Source of the DNA: Bradyrhizobium tropiciagri
GTDB taxonomy: Bacteria; Pseudomonadota; Alphaproteobacteria; Rhizobiales; Xanthobacteraceae
Length of the DNA stretch: 64,000 nucleotides
Direction of reading: 5' to 3'
NCBI RefSeq assembly: GCF_001189845.1
Contig: NZ_LFLZ01000003.1
Span: 186,001-250,000 of the forward strand
The position numbers and the translations under genes were made by a program. The first letter of the stretch is position 1; every line of letters starts with the position of its first letter. Below the pieces are notes generated by a model. It saw only the letters and a program-made list of their open reading frames with translations, was not told the origin of the DNA and did not search any database. Below, in pieces: positions 41,539 to 53,219 of the stretch.

Positions 41539-43040
41539 TTCGCGCGCGCCGGCATGATGCGGAAGGCGCGGTTGTCCTTGATCCACGCGGCGCGCTCGTC
41601 GCGCAGCATGGTGCGGCGGACCTTTCCGGAATCATCGCGCGGCGCGGTGCCGACGCGCTCGAAGCTTTCCGGATGCTTGTAGCGGCTGAGCCGGTCTTTC
41701 AGGAAATCGCCCATGCCGTCGGCGATCTTCTGCGCATCGGCGTCGTCGGCGAGCTCGAGGATCGCATGCACGCGCTGGCCGAATTCCGGATCGGGCAATC
41801 CGACCACGACGCAGGAGCGCACATCAGGATGTTCGCTGACCGCGGCCTCGACCTCGGCCGGATAGATATTGGCGCCGCCGCGCAGCACCATGTCGGCGAG
41901 CCGGTCGCCGAGATAGAGATAGCCCTCTTCATCCAGACGTCCGATATCGCCGAGCGATTCCCAACCGTCCGGCCGCCGCTTCGGTGTTGCGCCGAGATAA
42001 TGATAGGTGGAGCCGACGCCGTCATTGGGCAGGAAGTAGATCTCGCCGGTCTCGCCGGGCGCGACGTCGTTGCCGTCCTCGCCGATGATACGCAGCTTAG
42101 CGGTCTCGCCGATCTTGCCGACCGAGCCCTTATGCGCCATCCATTCGACGCCCGAGATCACGCAGGCGCCTTGCCGCTCGGTGCCGCCATAGAGTTCCCA
42201 GACACGCTCCGGGCCGAGCCATTCGATCCACTTCTCCTTCAGCCAGGGCGGCATCGGCGCTGCCATGTGAAACACGATTTGCAGGCTTGAGACGTCGTAG
42301 CGGTTGCGCACCTCCTCGGGCAGCGCCCAGATCCGGTGCATCATCGTTGGCACGAAGTTGACCCATTGCACGCGTTCGCGTTCGATCAGCCGCAGCGTCT
42401 CCTCGGCGTCGAACTTCACCATGCCGGTCAGCTTGCCGCCGCCGAACAGCGCGGAGTGCGACAGGATGAACGGTGCATTGTGATAGAGCGGGCCCGGGTT
42501 GAGCAGCGAGGCCTGATGCGGAATCCCGAGCATCAGCGGCGTCGTGGTTTCGATCACGGCGGGGTTGTGATCGAGGATCACCTTCGGCCGTCCGGTCGAG
42601 CCGCCGCTCGTCATCGCCTTCCAGTAGCGCGCAAGCGGCGCATCGAGCGGCTCCCCGGAAAATCCCTCCGGCACGAAATTCACCGGCAGTGAATTCGGCG
42701 CATTCCAGTCGGCCTCGCCGCCGACCACCAGCGACGGCTTCAGGATCTCGAGCACCGCGGCGGCTTCGCCGCGCGGCAGCCGCCATGACAGCGAGGTCGG
42801 CGTCGCCCCGCATTTCCACACCGCGAACGTGGTCTCGAAGAACGCGTTGCTGTTGGGCAGCCCGATCGCGACGAAGTCGCCGGGCTTGACGCCCTTGGCG
42901 GCAAAGGCCCGCGCCCGCGCATTGGCGCGGCGCTCGAGCTCATGCCAGGTCAGCGTATCCGCGCCGTGACTGACGGCGATCGCATCCGTGGGCTTGCGTT
43001 CGGCATACCAGCGCGGCACGTCGGCGAGGGGGATCAGCAT
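41532..43040 (-). CDS. AMP-dependent acyl-CoA synthetase/ligase
   Basis: ATG 43040 (MLIPLADVPRWY) gives 502 residues; the frame before it lacks a site. Adenylation motifs are clear: the P-loop MTSGGSTGRPK, YGGTE (Thr-Glu in ELYGGTERQG) and SLGDIGRLDEEGYLYLGDR. The C-terminal subdomain has ANIYPAEVEAA and the catalytic-lysine region DDSGKVRRTML. It forms acyl-adenylate, then acyl-CoA. The sequence is shorter than fatty acyl ligases and resembles bile-acid or aromatic acid CoA ligases, but the substrate cannot be read. It ends in the palindromic repeat and has no co-directional partner. Confidence 0.88.
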   Translation of the reverse strand: MLIPLADVPRWYAERKPTDAIAVSHGADTLTWHELERRANARARAFAAKGVKPGDFVAIGLPNSNAFFETTFAVWKCGATPTSLSWRLPRGEAAAVLEILKPSLVVGGEADWNAPNSLPVNFVPEGFSGEPLDAPLARYWKAMTSGGSTGRPKVILDHNPAVIETTTPLMLGIPHQASLLNPGPLYHNAPFILSHSALFGGGKLTGMVKFDAEETLRLIERERVQWVNFVPTMMHRIWALPEEVRNRYDVSSLQIVFHMAAPMPPWLKEKWIEWLGPERVWELYGGTERQGACVISGVEWMAHKGSVGKIGETAKLRIIGEDGNDVAPGETGEIYFLPNDGVGSTYHYLGATPKRRPDGWESLGDIGRLDEEGYLYLGDRLADMVLRGGANIYPAEVEAAVSEHPDVRSCVVVGLPDPEFGQRVHAILELADDADAQKIADGMGDFLKDRLSRYKHPESFERVGTAPRDDSGKVRRTMLRDERAAWIKDNRAFRIMPARAKA

Positions 43041-43361
43041 GGGTCGTTTCCGTCGGAAATGGCGGCTTGAAGCGCTCTTGTTGCAGGGATGTGGCCAAAG
43101 CCACGGCCGCCACTTCACCAACAGTGCGGTCGCGGTGTCAAGGTCCGGAACGCCAGTGCGGCCGGTATCCCGCTGAGGGAATTGCAGAATCCCTGTTTGC
43201 TAAAAGCCGGGTCAAGATTCCGGTAAAGTTCAAGCGATCGCGCTAAGCCGGACTTTACGGGGGGACGGCATTGTGGCCGCTGCGGTTATGTGCCGGGCGC
43301 GTCGATCGACCTGCGCGGTCTTGCAAGTTTTCAATGACCAATGTCTTCAAGGACGACGACG
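43041..43361. other. intergenic region without a gene
   Basis: About 320 bases lie between the divergent ligase and PilZ genes. Small frames here are shadows. GTAAAGT (43223-43229) and ACTTTAC (43252-43258) form a weak inverted repeat. Both genes must have promoters here, but I see no strong -35/-10 pair. Confidence 0.5.
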
Positions 43362-43682
43362 ATGGCGAGCAATGGAGCACGTATCAAGGTCAGTCGCGAG
43401 CCGCGGCGCCAGCTCAACAACCGTGCGGCCTGGATCACGGTCGACGATGGCGTGACCGAGAACGCCTGCGCCGTGGTCGACATCTCGCCCGGCGGCGCCA
43501 AGATCACCACCGAGGTCGAGTTCGACGTCAAGGACCGCCTCGCGCTGACGCTGCTCGCCGACCATGCCAAGCGCTACCCCTGCGAGGTGGTGTGGCGCCG
43601 CGGCAAGACCTACGGGCTGAAATTCGTGACTGCGGATGTGGAGCCGGACGAACCGGCCGCGGAGCCGGTCGGCGCGGTCTAG
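43362..43682 (+). CDS. PilZ-domain protein
   Basis: I chose ATG 43362 (MASNGARIK); ATG 43341 is in frame but has no site. The 106-residue protein is almost entirely a PilZ domain. It has the RxxxR-like cluster REPRRQLNNR, the DISPGGAKI turn and the C-terminal strand TYGLKFVTAD. PilZ domains bind cyclic di-GMP and pass the signal to flagellar, polysaccharide or regulatory targets. This one is stand-alone, so it must act on a partner. Its acidic tail (DVEPDEPAAEP) is not part of the domain. Confidence 0.88.
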   Translation: MASNGARIKVSREPRRQLNNRAAWITVDDGVTENACAVVDISPGGAKITTEVEFDVKDRLALTLLADHAKRYPCEVVWRRGKTYGLKFVTADVEPDEPAAEPVGAV

Positions 43683-43761
43683 AACATGGTCCTCTGAACC
43701 GAACGGCGGACAGGCGGCTATCGCAAGCGCACTTCATCTTTGGCCGCGTTGCCGTTCGCGG

Positions 43762-44655
<894 letters not shown>

Positions 44656-44698
44656 TCATGAACCCTGCTCATAAGTCCATCCCGGTTTCTACGTCTAA

Positions 44699-45757
<1,059 letters not shown>

Positions 45758-45780
45758 GGAAGTCGAGCCACACACCCAGT

Positions 45781-45905
45781 GTCGTCCCGGGCTTGACCCA
45801 GGGACCCATAACCACGAATGGCAATTGTCGCGCGACGTTGGGGCCACAGCGCACCTCAACAACGCAAGCCTGTGGTTATGGGTCCCGGCTTTCGCCGGGA
45901 CGACG
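45781..45905. repeat. intergenic palindromic repeat, first of a tandem pair
   Basis: GTCGTCCCGGGCTTGACCCAGGGACCCATAACCAC and GTGGTTATGGGTCCCGGCTTTCGCCGGGACGAC are mirror arms of a 125-base element. It lies after the aldo/keto reductase stop. Confidence 0.85.
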
Positions 45906-45937
45906 ATTGTGGATGCAGGCCGTACCGCACAATCGCT

Positions 45938-46058
45938 GTCGTCCTGGCGAAGGCCAGGACCCATTACCCCAAATCTCGATTGTTGCACGACGCTGGGATC
46001 ACGATCCCGTTCATCACCCAATTCGGTGGTTATGGGTCCTGGCTTTCGCCAGGACGAC
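45938..46058. repeat. intergenic palindromic repeat, second of a tandem pair
   Basis: GTCCTGGCGAAGGCCAGGACCCAT and GGTTATGGGTCCTGGCTTTCGCCAGGACGAC repeat the pattern of the copy at 45781 with CCTGG in place of CCCGG. The two copies fill the 336-base gap between the reductase and the MotB-like gene. Confidence 0.85.
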
Positions 46059-46093
46059 GGATGGTTAGGGCCGGAATGGTTGGCCGCGCTGCC

Positions 46094-47125
46094 TTATTTC
46101 TCCGTCAGCTTCAGCTCGATGCGGCGGTTGCGCTTGTAGGCGTCTTCGGTTTGCGCGGTGTCGAGCGGCTGGAATTCGGCGAAGCCGGCGGCGACGAGGC
46201 GCTGCGCCGGCACGCCGAGCGAGATCAGGTATTGCACCACCGAGATCGCGCGCGCCGAAGACAATTCCCAGTTCGACTTGAACAGCGGACTGTTGGTGAT
46301 CGGCCGCACGTCGGTGTGGCCGTCGACCCGCAGCACCCAGGCGATCTCGGGTGGGATCTGCTTGTCGAGGTCGATCAGCGCGTTCGCCACGGTATCGAGC
46401 TCGGTCTTGCCTTCCGGCAGCAAGGTCGCCTGGCCGGTGTCGAAGAACACTTCGGACTGGAACACGAAGCGGTCGCCGACGATGCGGATATCGGGGCGGT
46501 TGCCGAGGATCGCACGTAGCCGGCCGAAGAATTCCGAACGGTATTTCGACAATTCCTGTACCCGCTGCGCCAGCGCGACGTTGAGGCGCTGGCCGAGATC
46601 GGCGATCCGGTTCTGCGATTCCTTGTCGCGCTTCTCGGAGGCGTCGAGCGCCTCCTCGAGCGCGGCGAGCTGGCGGCGCAGCGCGCTGATCTGCTGGTTC
46701 AGCACCTCGATCTGCGCCAGCGCGCGCGATGACACGCTCTTTTCGGACTCCAGCGCCTTGTTGAGCTCGTTGGCGCGGCCCTGCGCATCGTTGCCGGAAT
46801 TGGCGAGCCCCTCATACAGCCCCTTCATGCGATCGCGCTCGCCCTCGGCGGAAGCGAGGCCGGCGCGGAGCTGCGACACCTGGTCGTCGAGCGTCAGCTT
46901 GGAGAGCTTCTCCAGCGACAACAGCTCGTTGAGCTGGGCGATCTTGGCGGTGAGCTGCTCCAGCGCCTTGTCCTTGCCTGTCACTTCCTGCGACAGGAAG
47001 AACTGCACGACAAGGAACACCGACAACAGGAACACGATCGACAGCACCAGCGTCGACAGCGCGTCGACAAAGCCGGGCCAGTAGTTGAAGCCGGATTCGC
47101 TGCGGCGCGAGCGGGCGAGGGCCAT
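46094..47125 (-). CDS. OmpA/MotB-domain membrane protein with coiled coil
   Basis: ATG 47125 (MALARSRRSES), behind GGAGATTG, gives 343 residues. A single transmembrane helix (WPGFVDALSTLVLSIVFLLSVFLVVQFFL) is followed by a long coiled coil of heptads (about 45-190). A C-terminal OmpA-type peptidoglycan-binding domain follows (ILRVDGHTDVRPI, SSARAISVVQYLISLGVPAQRLVAAGFAEFQPL). The MotB/TolR-like layout indicates a stator or wall-linked protein, but there is no periplasmic plug like MotB. The ExbB/MotA-like gene just upstream on the same strand is its likely partner. Confidence 0.87.
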   Translation of the reverse strand: MALARSRRSESGFNYWPGFVDALSTLVLSIVFLLSVFLVVQFFLSQEVTGKDKALEQLTAKIAQLNELLSLEKLSKLTLDDQVSQLRAGLASAEGERDRMKGLYEGLANSGNDAQGRANELNKALESEKSVSSRALAQIEVLNQQISALRRQLAALEEALDASEKRDKESQNRIADLGQRLNVALAQRVQELSKYRSEFFGRLRAILGNRPDIRIVGDRFVFQSEVFFDTGQATLLPEGKTELDTVANALIDLDKQIPPEIAWVLRVDGHTDVRPITNSPLFKSNWELSSARAISVVQYLISLGVPAQRLVAAGFAEFQPLDTAQTEDAYKRNRRIELKLTEK

Positions 47126-47212
47126 CAAACAATCTCCTCTCTCGTGTCCCGGACGCGCTGCGGCGTGCAACGCCGCTCCGCAGAGCCGGGACCCAAATCC
47201 TCTAGGCCCCTC

Positions 47213-48208
47213 TCAGCTCTTCTCGGGCTGGCGGGCGAGGCGTTCGAGCAGCCGCTTGATCTCGCGGTTCTGCTCGCCCTGGCCGTCGGCCCATTCGCGG
47301 ATCATCTGTTGCTCGGTGCGCATATGCGCAACCAGCCCCTGGATCGCCTCGGCAAGATTGGCCATCGCCGCCGTGGTGTTGCGGCCGCCGCCGGCGCCGC
47401 CTTCCTCGAAGGTGGCACGCAGCCGGTCGATCGCGCCCTGCAAATCGGCGCCGCCGGCCCCGACGCCGTCGCCGGAAATGCCGCGCACGGTGGTGGCGAG
47501 CCAGTCCTCGAGGTCGGTGTAGAAGCGGTTCTGGGCCTGGCTCGATTGCAGATCGAGGAAGCCGAGGATCAGTGAGCCGGCAAGGCCGAACAGCGAGGAC
47601 GAGAACGAAATGCCCATGCCGCCGAGCGGGGCGGCAAGGCCCTCCTTCAGCGTATCGAACAGCGCGCCGGCGTCGCCGCCGACCTTTAGTCCGTCGATCA
47701 CCTTGCCGACCGAGCCGACCGTCTCGATCAGGCCCCAGAAGGTGCCGAGCAGGCCGAGGAACACCAGAAGGCCGGTCATGTAGCGCGAGATGTCGCGGGC
47801 TTCATCGAGGCGGGTTGCGATTGAATCGAGCAGATGCCGCATTGTCTGCTGCGAGATCGACATCCGGCCCGCGCGCTCGCCGCCGAGAATGGCGGCCATC
47901 GGCGCAAGCAGCGTCGGGCGGCGCTCGATCGCAAGGCCGGGATCGGCGATGCGGAAATTATTGACCCAGGCCACTTCAGGATAGAGCCGGATCACCTGGC
48001 GGAACGCCAGGATGACACCGATCAGCAGCACCGCGCCGATCAGGGCGTTCAGCCCGGGATTGGCGAAGAAGGCGGTGACGATCTGCTTGTACAGCACCAC
48101 CCCGACCAGGCCGCAGAGCACCAGGAATACCAGCATCCGCACCAGGAAGATCCTGGGCGAGGACAGCTTGCTCAGTTCGATCTCCATCTCGGAGCGGGAA
48201 GGGGGCAT
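47213..48208 (-). CDS. MotA/TolQ/ExbB-like membrane protein
   Basis: The 331-residue protein has three or four membrane helices (LVRMLVFLVLCGLVGVVLY, LIGAVLLIGVILAF, YMTGLLVFLGLLGTFWGLIETV). It carries the typical segment TGLLVFLGLLGTFWGLIETVGSVG and a second SGLGISFSS-like part, LGGMGISFSSSLFGLAGSLILGFLD. These match the proton channel subunits of MotA/TolQ/ExbB. It has a long C-terminal cytoplasmic part. With the downstream OmpA-domain gene it forms a two-gene unit 87 bases apart, suggesting an energised complex of unknown purpose; no flagellar genes are adjacent. Confidence 0.85.
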   Translation of the reverse strand: MPPSRSEMEIELSKLSSPRIFLVRMLVFLVLCGLVGVVLYKQIVTAFFANPGLNALIGAVLLIGVILAFRQVIRLYPEVAWVNNFRIADPGLAIERRPTLLAPMAAILGGERAGRMSISQQTMRHLLDSIATRLDEARDISRYMTGLLVFLGLLGTFWGLIETVGSVGKVIDGLKVGGDAGALFDTLKEGLAAPLGGMGISFSSSLFGLAGSLILGFLDLQSSQAQNRFYTDLEDWLATTVRGISGDGVGAGGADLQGAIDRLRATFEEGGAGGGRNTTAAMANLAEAIQGLVAHMRTEQQMIREWADGQGEQNREIKRLLERLARQPEKS

Positions 48209-48738
48209 TGCCGGATCATCCGTTCGCGAAGGCCGCATCTGTCAGCAATATGGCACAGCGGCGCAGTGAGGAAAGCCGAATCCAAAGGCGGATGGCTGAG
48301 ACCCGGCGAGCTGTTGCCGCTTTGCGCAGCTTTCTGGGCGGCCGCCGTATCGCCGTTTGCACAGGTCCCCCGCCACCACGCGTAGATCGCGAGATCTGGC
48401 CGGATTGCACGCCTCGTCGGGAAACGGGTGCGACGCGTGCTGATTCGGCCGGAGCGCACGATGTCGCAAGGTGCGGCATTCTTGCGCAGGCAAAATGGCG
48501 TGTTCCCGCGCACGCAGTCCTTAACGCATTCCCACAGCCTGCGATGGAACCCGCTCACAATGCGGTGACAAGATAAAACATGCCGCGAAATCAGGGTGAT
48601 AGCGTTCTGTGACAATGAGCCGCCCGAGAAACGCATTGCGTCGCAGCAAGCAGATTTTATTTTCACCGCAGCAACGCGAGCGCTGTCGCCGTGACACCGC
48701 CGTTCGCTTGCCCAAACCTTTCAGGGGCGATCATCTCA
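48209..48738. other. intergenic region without a confident gene
   Basis: About 530 bases lie between the divergent MotA-like and RND adaptor genes. Open frames on both strands are short, mutually overlapping and lack a plausible start site. I see no RNA gene, palindrome or repeat of note. Promoters for both neighbours should be here. Confidence 0.5.
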
Positions 48739-49941
48739 ATGTCTGGACTTCGCGCGCAATCGGCATGCATTGCTCTGATGCTGGCCGTGACGGCGCCACT
48801 GCTTGCTGGCTGCGACGAACCGAATTCGGCAACCGCCGCCGTGCAAGCACCCGAGCCGGACGTCAGCGTGGTCACCGTGAAGCCGCAGGCGCGCGCGATG
48901 GTGCGCGAGCTGCCGGGCCGCATCGCCCCGACCCGTGTCTCCGAGGTGCGCCCGCGCGTCTCGGGCATCGTCGTCAACCGCATGTTCCATCAGGGCAGCG
49001 AGGTGAAGGTCGGCGATCCCCTGTATCAGATCGATCCGCGTCCGTTCGAAGTCGAATTGCAGTCGACCGAGGCGGCGCTGGCGCGCGCCAAGGCGGTGCT
49101 CGAGCAGACCGCGCTGCAGGCCCGCCGTATCGCGACGCTGACCCAACAGCGCGCGACCTCCGAGGCCGAAAACGAGAAGGCGATCGCCAACCTGAAGCAG
49201 GCCGAAGCCGACGTGCAGGGCCGTGAGGCCGACGTCGCGCGTGCGAAGCTCAACCTGGACTATGCGACGATCCGTGCGCCGATCGACGGCACCATCGGTG
49301 CTGCGGTCATCAGCGAAGGCGCGCTCGTGGTCCAGAACGACGCCGCGAGCCTTGCGACCATCCAGCAGCTCGACCCGATCTACGCCGACTTCCAGCAGTC
49401 GGTGACCGAGATGAACCAGCTCCGCCGCGCCTTCGAGAGCGGCGACCTCGAGCGCATCGCGCCTGACGCCATGAAGGTCCGCCTCGTGCTCGACGACGGC
49501 TCGATCTATCCGGTGCCGGGCAAGCTGTTGTTCTCCGACGCCAAGGTCGATGCCTATACCGGGCAGGTCACCCTGCGCGGCGAATTCCCGAACCCGCATC
49601 GCATCCTGCTGCCGGGCATGTATGTCCGCGTGCTGATCGAGCAGGGCATCGACAGCGATGCGATCGCGGTGCCGCAGCAGGCGATCCAGCGCAATGGCGG
49701 CGGCGGCAGCGAGGTGTTCGTCGTCAAGGACGACAATCACGTCGCGGTGCAGCCGGTGCGCACCGGCTCGCTGCAGGGCGGCTCCTGGTTCGTGAGCGAA
49801 GGCCTCAAGGCCGGCGACAAGGTCGTCGTCGAGGGGTTCCAGAAATTCGCCGCCGGCGACAAGGTCCGGCCGCTGGCCTGGCGTGAGATCGACGCTGCGT
49901 CGGCACCGGATTCGCATCAGACCGCCCACGCGGTGCGGTGA
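48739..49941 (+). CDS. RND efflux periplasmic adaptor (membrane fusion protein)
   Basis: ATG 48739 (MSGLRAQSACI) gives 400 residues. The leader has a lipobox (LLAGC), so it is a lipoprotein of the inner membrane facing the periplasm. The barrel-sandwich text VSEVRPRVSGIVVNRMFHQGSEVKVGDPLYQIDPRPFE, then a helical hairpin (residues about 90-170) and LDYATIRAPIDGTIG, are typical of AcrA/MexA-type adaptors. The next gene encodes the inner-membrane pump 6 bases downstream. No TolC-like gene is present in the window, so the outer-membrane channel must be elsewhere. Confidence 0.92.
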   Translation: MSGLRAQSACIALMLAVTAPLLAGCDEPNSATAAVQAPEPDVSVVTVKPQARAMVRELPGRIAPTRVSEVRPRVSGIVVNRMFHQGSEVKVGDPLYQIDPRPFEVELQSTEAALARAKAVLEQTALQARRIATLTQQRATSEAENEKAIANLKQAEADVQGREADVARAKLNLDYATIRAPIDGTIGAAVISEGALVVQNDAASLATIQQLDPIYADFQQSVTEMNQLRRAFESGDLERIAPDAMKVRLVLDDGSIYPVPGKLLFSDAKVDAYTGQVTLRGEFPNPHRILLPGMYVRVLIEQGIDSDAIAVPQQAIQRNGGGGSEVFVVKDDNHVAVQPVRTGSLQGGSWFVSEGLKAGDKVVVEGFQKFAAGDKVRPLAWREIDAASAPDSHQTAHAVR

Positions 49942-49947
49942 TCGGAC

Positions 49948-52900
49948 ATGCCCAGCTTCTTCATCGACAGGCCGATCTTCGCCTGGGTCGTCGCGCTGTT
50001 CATCTGTCTGATCGGCGCGATCTCGATCCCGCTGCTCGCCGTCGCGCAGTATCCGATCATCGCGCCGCCCTCGATCTCGATCTCGACGAGCTATCCCGGC
50101 GCGTCGCCGGAGAACCTGTACAACAGCGTGACGCGGCTGATCGAGGAAGAGCTCAACGGCGCCGCCAACATCCTGAACTTCGAATCGACCTCCGACTCGC
50201 TCGGCCAGGTCGAGATCATCGCCAACTTCAAGCCGGGCACTGACACCAGCCAGGCTTCGGTCGAGGTGCAGAACCGCCTCAAGCGCGTCGAGGCGCGGCT
50301 GCCGCGCGCCGTGATCCAGCAGGGCATCCTGGTCGAGGAAGCCTCGTCCGCGGTACTGCAGATCATCACGCTGAACTCGACCGACGGCTCGCTGGATGAA
50401 GTGGGCCTCGGCGACTTCATGATCCGCAACGTGCTGGGCGAGGTGCGCCGCATCCCCGGCGTCGGCCGCGCCACGCTGTATTCGACCGAGCGCAGCTTGC
50501 GCATCTGGATCGATCCGGCCAAGCTGGTCGGATACGGCCTCTCGGCCGACGACGTCAACCGGGCGATCACGGCGCAGAACGCTCAGGTCGCCTCCGGCAG
50601 CATCGGCGCCGAGCCGAGCACCGATACGCAGAAGATCTCCGCGCAGGTGCTGGTGAAGGGCCAGCTCTCCTCGCCCGACGAATTCGGCGCCATCATCCTG
50701 CGCGCCAATGCCGACGGCTCGACGGTCCGCCTGCGCGACGTCGCGCGGGTCGAGATCGGCGGCCTCAGCTACCAGTTCAACACCCGTCTCGACGGCAGGC
50801 CGACCGCAGGTCTCTCGGTGCTGCTGTCGCCGAAGGGCAATGCGCTGGCGACCGCGAGCGCGGTCGAGGCCAAGATGAAGGAGCTGTCGCGCTTCTTCCC
50901 GGCCAACATCTCCTACGAGATTCCCTACAACATCACGCCGGTGGTCAAGGCCTCGATCGAGAAGGTCCTGATGACCCTCGTCGAGGCGGTGGTGCTGGTG
51001 TTCATCGTGATGTTCCTGTTCCTGCAGAACATCCGCTACACCATCATCCCGACCATCGTGGTGCCGGTGGCGCTGCTCGGAACCTGCGCGACCCTGATGG
51101 CCGTGGGCTACTCCATCAACATGCTGACCATGTTCGGCATGGTGCTGGCGGTCGGCATCCTGGTCGACGACGCCATCGTCGTGGTCGAGAACGTCGAGCG
51201 CATCATGGCCGAAGAGGGCCTGCCGCCGAAGGAAGCGACCAGGAAGGCGATGTCGCAGATCACCGGCGCCATCATCGGCATCACGCTGGTGCTGATGGCG
51301 GTGTTCGTGCCGATGGCGTTCTTCCCCGGCTCGGTCGGCATCATCTACCGCCAGTTCTCGGTCACCATGGTGGCGGCGATCGCGTTCTCGGCGCTGCTCG
51401 CGCTGTCGCTGACGCCGGCGCTGTGTGCGACCTTGCTCAAGCCGGTCGAGAAGGGCCACGGCCATGCCCGCAAGGGCGTGTTCGGCTGGTTCAACCGCGT
51501 GCTCGACAACAGTCGCGCCGGCTACACGCGCACCGTGCAGGGTTCGCTGAACCGCACCGGCCGCCTGATGCTGATCTATCTCGTGCTGTTCGCAGGCGTC
51601 GCCTACGGCTTCGTGCGGTTGCCCGGCGGCTTCCTCCCGGTCGACGACCAGGGCTTCATCACGACCGACGTGCAGACGCCGTCGGAATCGTCCTATGCGC
51701 GCACGGAAGGTGCGGTCGAGCAGGTCGAGAAGTACCTGAAGGATCGCGCCGGCATCGAGAACGTCACGTTCCTCACCGGCTTCAGCTTCCTCGGCCAGGG
51801 CATGAACACCGCGCAGGCCTTCATCACGCTGAAGGACTGGTCGGAGCGCGGCCCGAAGGAGTCCGCTGCCGCGATCGTCGCCGACATCAACCGCGATTTG
51901 TCGTCGGTGCGCGACGCAAAAATCTCGGCGCTGCAACCGCCGCCGATCGACAACCTCGGCAACTCGTCGGGCTTCTCGTTCCGCCTGCAGGACCGTGGCC
52001 AGAAGGGCTATGCCGCGCTGATTGCCGCCTCCGACCGCCTGATCGCGGAGGCCAATGCCAGCCCGATCCTGCAGAAGGTCTATGTCGAAGGCCTGCCGCC
52101 GGCGCCGCAGGTCAATCTGATGATCGACCGCGAGAAGGCCGGTGCGTTCGGCCTCACCTTCGAGGACATCAACAACACGATCTCGACCAACCTCGGCTCG
52201 AACTACATCAACGACTTCCCGAACCGCGGGCGCATGCAGCGCGTCATCGTGCAGGCGGACAAGACCAGCCGCATGAACGCGGACGACATCCTCAACTACA
52301 ACGTCAAGAACAGCCGCGGGCAATTGGTGCCGTTCTCGGCCTTCGCCACCATCGAATGGACGAAGGGGCCGACCCAGATCGCGGGCTTCAACTACTACCC
52401 GGCGGTGCGCATCTCCGGCGAGGCGAAGCCCGGCTTCACCTCGGGCGACGCGATCGCGGAGATGGAGCGGCTTGCCGACAAGCTGCCGCGCGGCTTCGGC
52501 TATGAATGGACCGGCCAGTCGCTGCAGGAGAAGCTGTCGGGCTCGCAGGCGCCGTTCCTGCTCGCGCTGTCGCTGCTGGTGGTGTTCCTGCTGCTCGCCG
52601 CGCTCTACGAGAGCTGGACCATTCCGCTCGCGGTGCTGCTCACCATCCCGCTCGGCATTCTCGGCGCCGTGGTGGCGGCGACGCTGCGCGGGCTCTCCAA
52701 CGACGTCTATTTCACCGTCGGCCTGATCACCATCATCGGTCTTGCCGCCAAGGACGCGATCCTGATCATCGAGTTCGCCAAGGACCTGCGGGCGCAGGGC
52801 AAGCCGCTGGTCGAGGCGACGATCGAGGCGTGCAGTCTCAGATTCCGCCCGATCCTGATGACCGGTCTCGCCTTCGTCTGTGGCGTGCTGCCGATGGCGA

Positions 52901-53103
52901 TCGCGACCGGCGCCGGCGGCGCCAGCCAGCAGGCGCTCGGCACGTCAGTGATGGGCGGCATGATCGCCGTCGTGATCCTCGCGTTGCTCTTGGTGCCGGT
53001 GTTCTTCGTCAGCGTGCAGCGCGTGCTCGCCGGTGATCGCGAGAAGGCGCCTGACAACGCCGAGGTGTACGGCCCGCCCGCACCGGTAAGGATCGGACAC
53101 TGA
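49948..53103 (+). CDS. RND multidrug efflux transporter, HAE1 (AcrB/MexB) type
   Basis: This 1051-residue protein is full length for the family. Features in order: N-terminal FFIDRPIFAWVVALFICLIGAISIPLLAVAQYP; porter domains; LFLQNIRYTIIPTIVVPVALLGT; TM4 GILVDDAIVVVENVERIM with the proton-relay Asp-Asp pair; and the late GLITIIGLAAKDAILIIEFAKDL and RPILMTGLAFVCGVLP. The last is followed by the GTSVMGGM helix. It exports amphipathic compounds with the adaptor at 48739. Spacing of 6 bases means one transcript. The very long open frame on the opposite strand (48736-52323) is a shadow of this gene. Confidence 0.95.
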   Translation: MPSFFIDRPIFAWVVALFICLIGAISIPLLAVAQYPIIAPPSISISTSYPGASPENLYNSVTRLIEEELNGAANILNFESTSDSLGQVEIIANFKPGTDTSQASVEVQNRLKRVEARLPRAVIQQGILVEEASSAVLQIITLNSTDGSLDEVGLGDFMIRNVLGEVRRIPGVGRATLYSTERSLRIWIDPAKLVGYGLSADDVNRAITAQNAQVASGSIGAEPSTDTQKISAQVLVKGQLSSPDEFGAIILRANADGSTVRLRDVARVEIGGLSYQFNTRLDGRPTAGLSVLLSPKGNALATASAVEAKMKELSRFFPANISYEIPYNITPVVKASIEKVLMTLVEAVVLVFIVMFLFLQNIRYTIIPTIVVPVALLGTCATLMAVGYSINMLTMFGMVLAVGILVDDAIVVVENVERIMAEEGLPPKEATRKAMSQITGAIIGITLVLMAVFVPMAFFPGSVGIIYRQFSVTMVAAIAFSALLALSLTPALCATLLKPVEKGHGHARKGVFGWFNRVLDNSRAGYTRTVQGSLNRTGRLMLIYLVLFAGVAYGFVRLPGGFLPVDDQGFITTDVQTPSESSYARTEGAVEQVEKYLKDRAGIENVTFLTGFSFLGQGMNTAQAFITLKDWSERGPKESAAAIVADINRDLSSVRDAKISALQPPPIDNLGNSSGFSFRLQDRGQKGYAALIAASDRLIAEANASPILQKVYVEGLPPAPQVNLMIDREKAGAFGLTFEDINNTISTNLGSNYINDFPNRGRMQRVIVQADKTSRMNADDILNYNVKNSRGQLVPFSAFATIEWTKGPTQIAGFNYYPAVRISGEAKPGFTSGDAIAEMERLADKLPRGFGYEWTGQSLQEKLSGSQAPFLLALSLLVVFLLLAALYESWTIPLAVLLTIPLGILGAVVAATLRGLSNDVYFTVGLITIIGLAAKDAILIIEFAKDLRAQGKPLVEATIEACSLRFRPILMTGLAFVCGVLPMAIATGAGGASQQALGTSVMGGMIAVVILALLLVPVFFVSVQRVLAGDREKAPDNAEVYGPPAPVRIGH

Positions 53104-53219
53104 TGTCAGCGACCGGTGCCGATCGGATCAGCGGCTTGCTTTCGCAAGCCTGCCAATCCAGATTGCAGCTCTGGATTGAACGGGGAGCGCGCAGGCAACC
53201 CGGGGATTGAGGGCATGTG

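Noticed and set aside
48736-52323. A minus-strand open frame of 1195 codons
   Set aside because: It is antisense to the adaptor and pump genes, whose translations show full family motifs. High GC gives long empty frames on the opposite strand, and the product is rich in Arg, His and Asp with no domain.
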